A stretch of DNA of 64,000 nt from the NCBI RefSeq assembly GCF_022601685.1, contig NZ_JAKUML010000011.1:42947-106946 (forward strand), read 5' to 3'. Position 1 is the stretch's first letter. Every line of letters starts with the position of its first letter. A program made the translations under genes and the position numbers. Positions 28,440 through 40,593 of the stretch are shown piece after piece. Source of the stretch: Acinetobacter sedimenti. GTDB taxonomy: Bacteria > Pseudomonadota > Gammaproteobacteria > Pseudomonadales > Moraxellaceae. Below the pieces are notes generated by a model. It was not told where the DNA came from. It was given only the letters and a program-made list of their open reading frames with translations, and searched no databases.

Positions 28440-29786
28440 ATGAATGACCAACTCAAACTTAGTCTAGAGGCTTATACTGATCTAGAATCATATGCTCAGA
28501 CTACTCCAAAAAGTCAGACTTTATCAGTCCTGTCTTTATTTTCGGGCTGTGGCGGTATGGACTTGGGCTTTGAGGGTGGCTTTGCGGTACTAAAAGAATC
28601 GATTAATCAAAAGTTGTGTTCAGACTTTATCGATCATACGATTGATGAACACTTTATCAAAGTCCGAAAAACACGGTTTAATACCATCTTTGCCAATGAT
28701 ATTTTGTCGTCTGCGCAAAAGGCATGGACACACCATTTTGAGCAAAAAAATCAAAAAACCTTTCACCTTGAAAGCGTTGTCGATTTAGTCAAAAAACATC
28801 GTCATGGTGAAAGTGTCTTTCCTCACAGTGTAGATATTGTGACGGGTGGATTTCCATGTCAGGATTTTAGTGTTGCAGGAAAACGTAAAGGATTTCAATC
28901 GCATAAAAGCCATACAGGGCAACTGATAGAAGCATCGTTAGACACAAGTACGCCATCGGTTGAAACTCGTGGACAACTGTATATGTGGATGAAAGAAGTC
29001 ATTGAAATTACCCAACCTAAAATATTTATCGCCGAAAATGTAAAAGGCTTGGTTAATCTAGATAATGTCAAAGAGATTATTCAGCAAGACTTTTCATCTG
29101 CACATGGTCATGGTTATTTGGTTTTATCACCACAAGTTTTAAATGCTGCAAATTTTGGTGTTCCACAATCGAGAGAGCGAGTTTTTTTCATTGGCATTAA
29201 AAAATCTGCATTAAAGCCTGATATTTTAAAACAACTTCTCGAAAATCCAACCACTGAAAAGCTGTCCCCTTATCCTCAAATCACACATATCAATCCACTT
29301 CATGTGGATGTAAATCACAAATCGAATCTTGCACCCATTGTGACATTGCAGTCTGTATTTAACACCTTAGAAGAGCCTGAGCAGACGACGGATTTAACAC
29401 ATCAATTTTACTCAAAAGCAAAATTCATGGGCAAGCACTGTCAGGGTCAGACCGAGATTAAGTTAGATGGTATTGCCCCAACGATCCGTGCAGAGCATCA
29501 CGGCAATATTGAGTTTCGACGTTTATCCAAAGAACATGGTGGAAAATTAGACCGTGAATTAGAGCAAGGATTAACTGAGCGACGCTTAACACCTAGAGAA
29601 TGCGCATTAATCCAAACCTTTCCGCCAGATTATGATTTTGTACTTGCAAATCCAAATGGGCGCAAGGGATCGTACTTGGTCAGCCCATCCCAAGCTTACA
29701 AAATCATTGGCAATGCTGTACCACCATTATTGGCTTATCATTTGGCAAAGCGGATTGAAAGTTTGTGGGATGTTTACTTCAATTAA
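28440..29786 (+). CDS. Type II DNA (cytosine-5) methyltransferase
   Basis: This is a complete m5C methyltransferase of 448 residues. Motif I is LFSGCGGMDLGFEGG (about 33-47), motif IV is GGFPCQDFSVAGKRKGF with catalytic Cys140, motif VI is FIAENVKGL (about 196-204), motif VIII is QSRERVFFIGIK and motif X is PSQAYKIIGNAVPP. The target-recognition region lies between motifs VIII and IX and contains YSKAKFMGKHCQGQ and APTIRAEHHGNIEFRR. It is longer than the simplest Dcm types because of a ~60-residue insertion before motif II-III. It pairs with the endonuclease gene 18 bases downstream and protects against it. The recognition sequence cannot be read from this. Confidence 0.95.
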   Translation: MNDQLKLSLEAYTDLESYAQTTPKSQTLSVLSLFSGCGGMDLGFEGGFAVLKESINQKLCSDFIDHTIDEHFIKVRKTRFNTIFANDILSSAQKAWTHHFEQKNQKTFHLESVVDLVKKHRHGESVFPHSVDIVTGGFPCQDFSVAGKRKGFQSHKSHTGQLIEASLDTSTPSVETRGQLYMWMKEVIEITQPKIFIAENVKGLVNLDNVKEIIQQDFSSAHGHGYLVLSPQVLNAANFGVPQSRERVFFIGIKKSALKPDILKQLLENPTTEKLSPYPQITHINPLHVDVNHKSNLAPIVTLQSVFNTLEEPEQTTDLTHQFYSKAKFMGKHCQGQTEIKLDGIAPTIRAEHHGNIEFRRLSKEHGGKLDRELEQGLTERRLTPRECALIQTFPPDYDFVLANPNGRKGSYLVSPSQAYKIIGNAVPPLLAYHLAKRIESLWDVYFN

Positions 29787-29804
29787 ATTAATTCTTCGAA
29801 AATT

Positions 29805-30857
29805 ATGATCATTTCAAATAATTCTGAACCACATATCACTGAATTTCATCATCTTTTATATCTAACATTAAGTGAGTTACAGTCCTCTGCACCGAAAAAC
29901 ATAGTCAAACTACAACAACTTACTGCACAAAAATTTGAAACGCATCTTAAAGAGTTAATGACAGAGCTTGCTCAAAATACCGTTTTTGAAAACTCAATAG
30001 AACTGGTGAGTGGACAACGCTTTCCCGATATTGTTGCCAAGCAATATTATGGTATTGAGGTCAAAACCACGATCAAAAATCATTGGAAAACCACAGGGAA
30101 CAGTGTGTTTGAGGGGACACGTGTTGATGGTGTAGAGCGTATATTCATGTTCTTTGCAAAACTGGCGGATCCGATTGAATTTCGATGTAGACCGTATGAG
30201 GACGTATTATCTGAGGTCGTGGTGACTCACTCTCCTCGTTATTTGATCGATATGAATCTTGCACAGGGACAGACTATTTTTGACAAGATTAATATGCCAT
30301 ATGACCAATTAAGAATTTCGTCTAATCCAATTCTGCCGATCAAAGATTATTATCGCAGTAAACTTCGTGATGGGGATGAACTTTGGTGGATGGACGCTGA
30401 TCAGGACAAAGCCAATAATCTGATTTTGAGAATGTGGAACAATTTAAGCAAAGATGAAAAACAATTGTACCAACTCAAAGCAATGATTTATTTTCCCGAA
30501 CTCTTTGGTAAACAATCCGATAAATTTGGCAAATTAGCCATGTGGCTTGTGCAACAAGAATCCATCGTTTGTCCAAATATTAGAGACCAATTTACGGCGG
30601 GTGGACGTATTGAAATTCACATCAACAATCAAAGTTTTGGAGAGTTGCCTCGAATTTTTTCTCATTTAAATAATAATTTACATCTCATACAAGAATTGTT
30701 TAAGGAGAGTGATCCAAGCCTTTTATCACATTATTGGAATGAGCCTACTACTGAGATGAGTAAATATGAGTTATGGACAAATAAAGTGGTTTATTTCAGT
30801 CAACAACATCATGAATATTCTGAAAACATTGTTCGATTTCTAAAAGTAATACTTTGA
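29805..30857 (+). CDS. Probable type II restriction endonuclease (PD-(D/E)XK)
   Basis: The 350-residue protein shows a PD-X9-EXK arrangement, FPDIVAKQYYGIEVKTT, with Asp75, Glu85 and Lys87 as candidate metal-binding and catalytic residues. A following conserved-looking block (NHWKTTGNSVFEGTRVDGVERIFMFFAKL) resembles the family of endonucleases partnered with m5C methylases. Position, spacing of 18 bases and orientation behind the methyltransferase support the call more than overall similarity does. No control (C) protein or Vsr gene is present. The gene is more AT-rich than its neighbours, fitting acquisition between acs and murD. Confidence 0.87.
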   Translation: MIISNNSEPHITEFHHLLYLTLSELQSSAPKNIVKLQQLTAQKFETHLKELMTELAQNTVFENSIELVSGQRFPDIVAKQYYGIEVKTTIKNHWKTTGNSVFEGTRVDGVERIFMFFAKLADPIEFRCRPYEDVLSEVVVTHSPRYLIDMNLAQGQTIFDKINMPYDQLRISSNPILPIKDYYRSKLRDGDELWWMDADQDKANNLILRMWNNLSKDEKQLYQLKAMIYFPELFGKQSDKFGKLAMWLVQQESIVCPNIRDQFTAGGRIEIHINNQSFGELPRIFSHLNNNLHLIQELFKESDPSLLSHYWNEPTTEMSKYELWTNKVVYFSQQHHEYSENIVRFLKVIL

Positions 30858-30934
30858 TGAAATGTGTTTAAGTCATCGAACAAAAATTTGATCAAATAAT
30901 CATATACAAAACACCCCTAAAAATTCGTATCTAA

Positions 30935-32344
<1,410 letters not shown>

Positions 32345-32393
32345 AATTGAAATGAAGCGCAATGAAATTACCAAGTGAAATAAAAAAGTCGCT

Positions 32394-33599
32394 ATGAAAG
32401 ATTTTATTTATCCAAAATTGCAATGGATGCAACATCGTATTGATCTCGGGTTTAATCGTCTGTTGGCGTTTTTACCTGCGGAAGTGACTGCACGCAATAC
32501 CTTATTATTTTGTGTGTTAAGTCTGCTGTGTATCGGTACGGTGATGGTGGCGTCCGCGTCGATGCCATTTGCCGAACAACTGCATGAAAATCCATTTCAT
32601 TATGTACATCGTCATGCCTTGTATATCGTCCTCGCCTTTGTCGCAGGGATCGCAGCCTATAACTTCCAACTAAAAAATTGGTTTGGTAAAGCACCAGTGC
32701 TGTTGTGGATATTAACGCTGATCCTATTAGGTTTGGTGCTCGCAGTTGGGCGAGATGTCAATGGATCAACACGTTGGCTGAGCTTTGCAGGCTTTACCTT
32801 TCAACCGTCGGAATTTGCCAAATTTGCCATGACTGTGTTTACCGCAGACTATGTAGTGCGTCGTGGCGGTGAGGTGCGTGAGAGTTTTGCCAGTTTTGTA
32901 CGGCTCTGTATTCCTGTCGGAACGACCGTGGGTTTGATCATGTTCGAGCCCGATCTTGGAGCATCGGCAGTGATCATCATGACCATGTTTACCATGTTCT
33001 TTTTGGCAGGCGCACCGACCAGAGCCTTTATGGTGCTGTTTGGCGTGGTGGTGGCATTGCTTGCGATGTTTATCGTGATTGAGCCGTATCGTTATCGTCG
33101 TTTGATGTCGTTTAGCGATCCGTGGCAAGATCCGCAAGGTGATGGTTATCAGCTAGCGCAGAGTTTGATTGCCTTTGGTCGAGGTGAATGGTTTGGTACA
33201 GGGCTTGGTCATAGCGTGCAGAAGCTTGCTTACTTGCCTGAAGCACATACCGACTTTATGCTTGCGGTGACTGGTGAAGAGCTTGGTTTCTTTGGCATTA
33301 GCATTATTTTCTGCTTATCATTCTTGATGCTTGCAAGCTGTATGCGCATTGGTCATCGTGCGCTTGCCAATGGTCATTATCGTAGTGGGTATTTGGCGTA
33401 TGGGATTTCGGTGATTTTCCTGCTACAAATCTGCGTCAATGCAGGGATGAATATGGGGCTAATCCCAACCAAAGGATTGACCTTGCCATTTATTAGTTAT
33501 GGTGGCTCGTCATTGTTGATGTGTGCCTTTATGATCGGGGTGATGTTCCGTATTGATAAAGATACGCAAAATAAAGCTGAGCTTCGGACAGATACTTAA
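32394..33599 (+). CDS. ftsW: SEDS peptidoglycan glycosyltransferase FtsW
   Basis: FtsW polymerises septal glycan strands with FtsI. The 401-residue polytopic protein has about ten transmembrane helices after a cytoplasmic N-terminus. It carries the SEDS landmarks GSTRWLSFAGFTFQPSEFAKFAM, FEPDLGASAVI (with the catalytic-region Asp), YQLAQSLIAFGRGEWFGTGLG, LPEAHTDFMLAVTGEELGF and LPFISYGGSSLL. Its position behind murD and the signature sequences separate it from RodA. A terminator follows after about 25 bases. Confidence 0.95.
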   Translation: MKDFIYPKLQWMQHRIDLGFNRLLAFLPAEVTARNTLLFCVLSLLCIGTVMVASASMPFAEQLHENPFHYVHRHALYIVLAFVAGIAAYNFQLKNWFGKAPVLLWILTLILLGLVLAVGRDVNGSTRWLSFAGFTFQPSEFAKFAMTVFTADYVVRRGGEVRESFASFVRLCIPVGTTVGLIMFEPDLGASAVIIMTMFTMFFLAGAPTRAFMVLFGVVVALLAMFIVIEPYRYRRLMSFSDPWQDPQGDGYQLAQSLIAFGRGEWFGTGLGHSVQKLAYLPEAHTDFMLAVTGEELGFFGISIIFCLSFLMLASCMRIGHRALANGHYRSGYLAYGISVIFLLQICVNAGMNMGLIPTKGLTLPFISYGGSSLLMCAFMIGVMFRIDKDTQNKAELRTDT

Positions 33600-33620
33600 T
33601 TGTTGAAATTTAGAAGTTCA

Positions 33621-33646
33621 AAGCAGGGTTAATCCCTGCTTTTTTA
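33621..33646 (+). terminator. Terminator after ftsW
   Basis: AGCAGGG (33622-33628) and CCCTGCT (33634-33640) flank a short loop and are followed by a T-run. Confidence 0.88.
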
Positions 33647-33682
33647 TGCGCTGTAGATAAAACAAGGCTTAATAGACAAAAA

Positions 33683-34546
33683 CTATTGATAAATCTGCGA
33701 CAATATTGTGCTTTGTGGAATGCGTTCACGTTGCCATTGTGCCACTGCTTGCGCAAGCATGGTTGATGGGCGGTCAAGATCGAGCGGTGGTTGATTTAAA
33801 GCCTGAGCAGCCTGTGAGAGCAGTTCTGAGGCATTGTCTGGATCAAGTGCTTGTGCAAAGTTCTGTTTAGATAGCTTTCGACCATCGGCATTCATCGCCA
33901 GTGGTAGATGAAGATAATTAAGCTCAGGATAGCCTAGACAGTGACCTAGCCAGATCTGACGTGCTGTATTGTCCAGTAAATCTGCACCTCGTACGACATT
34001 TGTCACGCCTTGCAAATAATCATCGACTACTACAGCCAGCTGATAGCTGATAATGCCATCACGACGTTTTAATACAAAATCTCCAAGATCTTCTGCCAAA
34101 TTGCTACATTGCCGACTTTGTAGGGGATCATCAAAGCAGATGGGTTCATCGTTCACTTTCAGGCGAATGGCTTGATTGGCAAAGTCTAAGTTTAAATCTC
34201 GGCATGTCCCTGCATAGATGGCATTGCTACCTAGCATTTTGCGAGTACATTGACAGGCGTAAATATCGTGTTGAGCTTTCAGTTGTACTAAGACATCTTC
34301 ATAAATCTCAAGACGATCTTTTTGAAAGAGAATATCACCGTCAGGGACAAATTCAAAAGCGTCGATACAGCGTAAAATATGCTGTTCGCTATCGGGATAA
34401 ATACGGGGAATGTCGGTATCTTCGATACGAACGAGCCATTGTCCTTGATTGGACTTGGCTTCGCAGTAGCTCGCTAATGCAGTGATCAGTGAGCCAAAAT
34501 GCAATGGTCCTGTCGGTGATGGTGCAAAACGTCCTACATAATCCAT
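33683..34546 (-). CDS. gluQ: Glutamyl-Q tRNA(Asp) synthetase
   Basis: GluQRS (YadB) attaches glutamate to queuosine in tRNA(Asp). The 287-residue protein is a truncated GluRS-like catalytic domain without the anticodon-binding part. It has FAPSPTGPLHFGSL (HIGH-like), a zinc site (CACQCT and the CRD region), and KLSKQNF as the KMSKS-like loop. The ATG at 34546 is preferred to the extended frame start at 34651, because GGAGG lies 7 bases before it and the N-terminus then matches the family. The ribosome site overlaps the arm of the repeat at 34555-34602. dksA lies just upstream, as in other gammaproteobacteria. Confidence 0.92.
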   Translation of the reverse strand: MDYVGRFAPSPTGPLHFGSLITALASYCEAKSNQGQWLVRIEDTDIPRIYPDSEQHILRCIDAFEFVPDGDILFQKDRLEIYEDVLVQLKAQHDIYACQCTRKMLGSNAIYAGTCRDLNLDFANQAIRLKVNDEPICFDDPLQSRQCSNLAEDLGDFVLKRRDGIISYQLAVVVDDYLQGVTNVVRGADLLDNTARQIWLGHCLGYPELNYLHLPLAMNADGRKLSKQNFAQALDPDNASELLSQAAQALNQPPLDLDRPSTMLAQAVAQWQRERIPQSTILSQIYQ

Positions 34547-34554
34547 CCTGTTAC

Positions 34555-34602
34555 CTCCCTCCTTTTGTAAAGGATGAGAAGCATCGCTTCGCAAGGAGGG
34601 AG
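34555..34602 (-). repeat. Dispersed hairpin repeat, copy B, at the dksA-gluQRS junction
   Basis: Read on the minus strand it gives an outer stem CTCCCTCCTT/AAAGGAGGGAG around GCGAAGCGATGCTTCTCATC. The inner hairpin GAAGC-GAT-GCTTC is on plus 34578-34590. It aligns with 22125-22170. Its right arm contributes GGAGG to the gluQRS start. Confidence 0.75.
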
Positions 34603-34616
34603 CTACAGACACAGTA

Positions 34617-35147
34617 TTAACCGTTATTTTGCTTCTCTTTGATCTCTGCAAGTGTTTTGCAGTCGATACATAAGGTCGCTGTTGGACGAGCCTCTAAACG
34701 ACGTAGACCGATCTCAATACCGCAAGTTTCACAGAAGCCATAGTCTTCATCTTGGATTGCTTGCAACGATTGTTCAATTTTACGAATCAATTTACGTTCA
34801 CGGTCACGCGTACGTAGTTCAATTGCAAACTCTTCTTCTTGAGTGGCACGGTCATTCACATCAGGCAATGCAGATGATTCATCTTGCATTGAAGTCAAAG
34901 TACGATCGACTTCTGACATCAATTCTGATTTCCACGCTTCTAAGATTTTACGAAAATGCTCTAATTGTCCTTCGGACATATATTCTTCATTTTTCTTTTC
35001 TTGATATGGTGCAAAACCAAATAGGCTCGCCGTCGTCCCCGTCTCTGCGTTTTTCGCTTTAGGCTTGCGAGTGCGTTTTGCAGCTGGTTTTTCTGCTGTA
35101 GCCACGTCTTTTACATCTTCCAGTTGTGATTTATCTTGATTTGCCAT
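34617..35147 (-). CDS. dksA: RNA polymerase-binding transcription factor DksA
   Basis: DksA binds the secondary channel of RNA polymerase and acts with ppGpp to adjust transcription, notably of rRNA genes. The 176-residue product has a basic 35-residue N-terminal extension not found in the 151-residue E. coli protein. The coiled-coil tip (SALPDVNDRATQEEEFAIELRTRDRERKL) has acidic residues matching the Asp pair that acts at the active site. The zinc finger is CETCGIEIG...CIDC. Its position next to gluQRS is conserved. Transcription from upstream is not visible in detail. Confidence 0.95.
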   Translation of the reverse strand: MANQDKSQLEDVKDVATAEKPAAKRTRKPKAKNAETGTTASLFGFAPYQEKKNEEYMSEGQLEHFRKILEAWKSELMSEVDRTLTSMQDESSALPDVNDRATQEEEFAIELRTRDRERKLIRKIEQSLQAIQDEDYGFCETCGIEIGLRRLEARPTATLCIDCKTLAEIKEKQNNG

Positions 35148-35334
35148 TTGGGGGCATTCCTCATCGAACTAGTGTATATCTATACGCAAAAAGTGAGGTA
35201 AAAAGCAAGTGCTTTTGCAATTACTTGCCTGATTATTACTCGGGCGCACATCATATAGACTTTTTTATCAAGATGAAAGTGCCAAAACGTGTATAAATAT
35301 GGCAAAAGTGGAAAATACGACTTAAGATACTGAA

Positions 35335-36150
35335 TTAATAAGATTTTAGAGCAAAATCAACTTGACCAACGGCATGTTCAATACGATGAACCGAAGTTTC
35401 AAAATGCCCATCTGCATAGAGTTCGAGTAAGCGATATCCCGGAGTCGCCTGATCTAGGCAAAATTCATTTTGATTGGGTTTAAACTGAATACTGGTCGAA
35501 GGGCAAGACAGAAAAGTCATCTGACCATGTTGGTGTGCAAAATCTTGATGGACGTGCCCTGAGATGACCAAACGTACATGCTCATGTGACCCTAAGCAAG
35601 CCAATAACTGTTCACTATTTTGTAGGCGATGCGGTGATAGCCAATCACAACCGACATCAAAGGTATTGTGATGCAGTGCGATAATGATGTATTGCGTTTT
35701 ATGCTTTGCAAGCAAGCGATCAAGTTGAATCAGATCATGATCAGAGATCATTCCTGACACTTTTTGATCGACCTGACTATTGATCAAAATCATACACCAT
35801 GCGCCAAGATCAATAACCGTGGGCTGATCATTTTCACTTAATGATGGGAAATGTTTACTCTCATCATGATTGCCTCGCACCCAATAATGCGGTCGTTCTA
35901 ATTTGGATAGGGTGTTTTGATAGAGTTCATAAGTCTGTGGCAAGGGTTGCTGTGCAATATCGCCTGTATTAATGACACAATCAAAGGCCACGTTCTTTTG
36001 CGCATGTGATAAGACGGCCTGTAAGGACTGATACGGTGCGATCCCTGCAAACTCACGATCGGCCTCAGCCATAAGGTGACAATCACTAATCTGCAATAGT
36101 CGCACAGGTGATTGATTTGAAAAATGTTCTGATTTGATGGCGTGGTTCAT
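35335..36150 (-). CDS. cpdA: 3',5'-cyclic-AMP phosphodiesterase
   Basis: CpdA hydrolyses cAMP to AMP. The 271-residue protein has the metallophosphoesterase motif series ISDCHL, NTGDIAQ, RGNHDE, ALHHNTFDVG and SGHVHQDF in order. The ATG at 36150 is chosen because GGGAGAAG precedes it. A frame start at 36210 would overlap nudF more deeply. The stop of nudF overlaps this start (ATGA), so translation is probably coupled, and the pair nudF-cpdA is conserved in many gammaproteobacteria. Confidence 0.93.
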   Translation of the reverse strand: MNHAIKSEHFSNQSPVRLLQISDCHLMAEADREFAGIAPYQSLQAVLSHAQKNVAFDCVINTGDIAQQPLPQTYELYQNTLSKLERPHYWVRGNHDESKHFPSLSENDQPTVIDLGAWCMILINSQVDQKVSGMISDHDLIQLDRLLAKHKTQYIIIALHHNTFDVGCDWLSPHRLQNSEQLLACLGSHEHVRLVISGHVHQDFAHQHGQMTFLSCPSTSIQFKPNQNEFCLDQATPGYRLLELYADGHFETSVHRIEHAVGQVDFALKSY

Positions 36151-36797
36151 TGCACTTCTCCCATCAATTGTTTTTTCGATTGTTGTTGATGTAGATACAA
36201 CTGAAACCATTGTATGGCGATAATTAAAGACGCATTACTTAGATAAGGACTCTGCATCAATCCGTCTAGCTGCGCATAGTCGAATACATGTACCTTGATG
36301 TCTTCACCTTCTTGCACCTCACCATGCACACCCCCTGCATGAGTTAAATCCGCTGTAGCAACATAAAGGTTGTATATCTCATCGCTTGCACCTGTCGATG
36401 GGTGATAGCGATACAATTGTTTTAAATTTTCAATCTGACAGTTTGCTTCTTCGAGCGCTTCACGTTTTAAACAGGTTTCGGCATCTTCGCCATCATCAAT
36501 CAGCCCTGCAATAATTTCCAATTGCCACGGCGTGCGTTCAGAATTTAAAGCACCTGCTCGAAATTGCTCAATTAACAAAAATTTTTGCAAATGTGGATCA
36601 TGTACCAAGACGCCTGCAGCCTCACGGCGACGGACGAGCTCTCTGTGAATAACACTGCCAAAGTCTTGATTGGCAAATAGGCGATGACGAATTTTTAATT
36701 TTTCAACATGCACGAAGCCACGATAACATTGTTGTCTGTCCAAGACTTCAACATCGCCGTGATCAAATTGTGGTTGGTATGAAAAAATATTTGTCAT
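36147..36797 (-). CDS. nudF: ADP-ribose pyrophosphatase (Nudix)
   Basis: This enzyme cleaves ADP-ribose to AMP and ribose 5-phosphate. The 216-residue product contains a Nudix box GLIDDGEDAETCLKREALEE, followed by ANC where the consensus has a glycine (here Asn), a small departure from the usual motif. The N-terminal FSYQPQFDHGDVEVLDRQQCY region and the LIEQFRAGAL segment fit NudF. The ATG at 36797 is preferred to a TTG 9 bases upstream. It overlaps cpdA by ATGA. Confidence 0.93.
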   Translation of the reverse strand: MTNIFSYQPQFDHGDVEVLDRQQCYRGFVHVEKLKIRHRLFANQDFGSVIHRELVRRREAAGVLVHDPHLQKFLLIEQFRAGALNSERTPWQLEIIAGLIDDGEDAETCLKREALEEANCQIENLKQLYRYHPSTGASDEIYNLYVATADLTHAGGVHGEVQEGEDIKVHVFDYAQLDGLMQSPYLSNASLIIAIQWFQLYLHQQQSKKQLMGEVQ

Positions 36798-36860
36798 CGT
36801 TCGCAAATAGGCTAATTAAATTCTGTAACTTAATTAGCCTAGCTTGCAAGGTTAAAAAGA

Positions 36861-38765
<1,905 letters not shown>

Positions 38766-38861
38766 CTATGGCAGAACAATCACGAATCAAGCAGAACTAA
38801 AACAGAGATAGAAAATGGGACGATGATAAATAAATTTATCTTATATTTTCAATGTATTAGC

Positions 38862-39006
38862 AGGCTTGATTCCTACGCAGGTCTTAACCTGATCAGGTTC
38901 AACGGTACTCGTATTTAAACTCTTTTGACTTCAAAATTTTCAATTCTGAAGTCATAATCAAAGACTTAATACGATCTCAGCGAGTGCTTACTCGCGCTCC
39001 GTCAAG
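38862..39006 (-). promoter_or_regulatory. TPP riboswitch upstream of thiC
   Basis: On the minus strand the leader shows the conserved CTGAGA (plus 38975-38980 reads TCTCAG), the ACCTGATCAGGT-type sensor element and GCGTAGGA. An optional P3-arm hairpin (GACTTCA/TGAAGTC, 38927-38953) lies between them. It ends about 105 bases before the thiC start, as expected for this class of leader. Confidence 0.92.
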
Positions 39007-39094
39007 CAATGTTAAAAGATTAACAGAATTGAAAAAAATTGCTTGGCTATTTTGTCAGCAAGGATTCAATCATTGGTCAAAATATTGACTAGAC

Positions 39095-40270
39095 TTACTG
39101 CTGCCACATCACACAAATTCCATCCGCATGACAGTCACGATAGCTATCACTGCTACTGTCCCACGGATCAGACAAATTCAACACTTTGCGGAGTTGTTCG
39201 CGAGCGATTGTATAAGAACTTTTTTCATAACCATCTCGGTCTTTTGGCTCGACAGGATACTTTTTCATACGCTCATTTACAGGTGTCTTGATGAACGTGA
39301 GGAATTTTTTTGCAGGTTCTGCGAGCGCAGTATCTTGGCGTTTGGCAAGGGCTTTGATATGTCCTAAAGCGTTTTCATCTATCCATGTGTCTGGCGCAAA
39401 CTCATCAGATACAGGCGTGTTGTCCGATCCAAAGAAAATGAAATATTGGTATTCTTCAAAGAGTTTCTTTGCATCTGCTTTAAAATGGCTTTGTGGATAT
39501 TTTTGAAGATAATTTTCCCAAAACAAAGCACGATCGACCATTTCTGCCCACGAGATCGCAATGGCGGCATCATTGAAAAATAGTGCGTCATTATCCTGTG
39601 CCATACGAGTCACGAAGACACGCTGATCTTCAGGAAGTGCTTCAGCGAAAATGGCTTTGATATACGCAGGGCTACGACGATATTGGAACATACCTTCACC
39701 TTGATAATGTAGCTCAATATAAGCTTTATCTTGTTGATTCATCAAATATTGATCACGAGGCGACAGTGTTTTAAAAATCTTTTGATCGCCTTTAACCACT
39801 GGCTGATCAAGTGCATCACCTTGCTTCGCTTCTAAAATACTGAGTCCATATTCATCAAATGCCGCCATCTGCTTGGCATCGGTGAGCTCATGCGCAAAGA
39901 AGCGCTCGTACATTGACGTTGTTTCATCAATCCATTTGAGTTGCTGTGCATTATCGACTAGGGTGACGCAGTCTTTGAGCAATTGATTGACCTGTTCTAA
40001 AGCTTCTACTTTGCTTTCATGGTTAATCGCTCGCATGGATGTGCTTAAACTCAGGCAGGCTTTATCTACTTGTTTTGCCTGTGCGGTATTTTTTAGCTCA
40101 TTCGTTTTTGCATCATTTGCGGTCTTTTGATTTGGTTCATTTGAGGGTTGGCATGCGCTTATGAACATTGCACTCAGTACGGTTGCATTGAGTAGCGTGA
40201 TCGGCGAAAATTTTTTTAGAGCCTTCGTATTTAAAATTATTGTATTGAGAACGGTATTTAGAATAGTCAT
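39095..40270 (-). CDS. Putative lipoprotein of unknown function
   Basis: The 391-residue product has an N-terminal hydrophobic segment ending in the lipobox ISAC (Cys40), preceded by an unusually long signal region that includes two LNT repeats. After the cysteine comes a short Gln/Asn-rich linker. A mostly helical middle and a C-terminal half follow, with WAEMVDRALFWENYLQKYPQSHFKADAKKLF resembling the solvent-exposed helices of TPR-like proteins. The latter part ends with DCHADGICVMWQQ, whose two cysteines could pair. I recognise no family, and no conserved neighbour suggests a role. Confidence 0.72.
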   Translation of the reverse strand: MTILNTVLNTIILNTKALKKFSPITLLNATVLSAMFISACQPSNEPNQKTANDAKTNELKNTAQAKQVDKACLSLSTSMRAINHESKVEALEQVNQLLKDCVTLVDNAQQLKWIDETTSMYERFFAHELTDAKQMAAFDEYGLSILEAKQGDALDQPVVKGDQKIFKTLSPRDQYLMNQQDKAYIELHYQGEGMFQYRRSPAYIKAIFAEALPEDQRVFVTRMAQDNDALFFNDAAIAISWAEMVDRALFWENYLQKYPQSHFKADAKKLFEEYQYFIFFGSDNTPVSDEFAPDTWIDENALGHIKALAKRQDTALAEPAKKFLTFIKTPVNERMKKYPVEPKDRDGYEKSSYTIAREQLRKVLNLSDPWDSSSDSYRDCHADGICVMWQQ

Positions 40271-40593
40271 ATCAAACCTTTTAATCGTTGGTTTTTGGAA
40301 AAATTTTGGAGTTGTAATTTGGATATAAGCTCAGATGCCATTCTAAGCGAAAAATACGTCGCATAAATCAGCTATTACAAAAGCACACGGAATGTACTGT
40401 GAAGTTTACGGACATTCACAGACCCTAGAAATCAGCAAATGAAAGTTAAAAATGCACGAGAAAGTGCTGTGGACATGAGAGCAATTGGCTAGCTTTTATA
40501 TAGCGAAGTACAACGAGCTACAAAGATAGGGTTAGATTTTGCAAAGAAGTTTAGTTAAAATAAATTGCTTTACATCTGTATGGCAAACACTTC
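40271..40593. other. Intergenic region upstream of hpt
   Basis: No gene was found in 323 bases. CTGTGAA (40397-40403) and TTCACAG (40415-40421) form a 7-bp dyad with an 11-base spacer that could be an operator for either divergent gene. Nothing else is clear. Confidence 0.5.
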
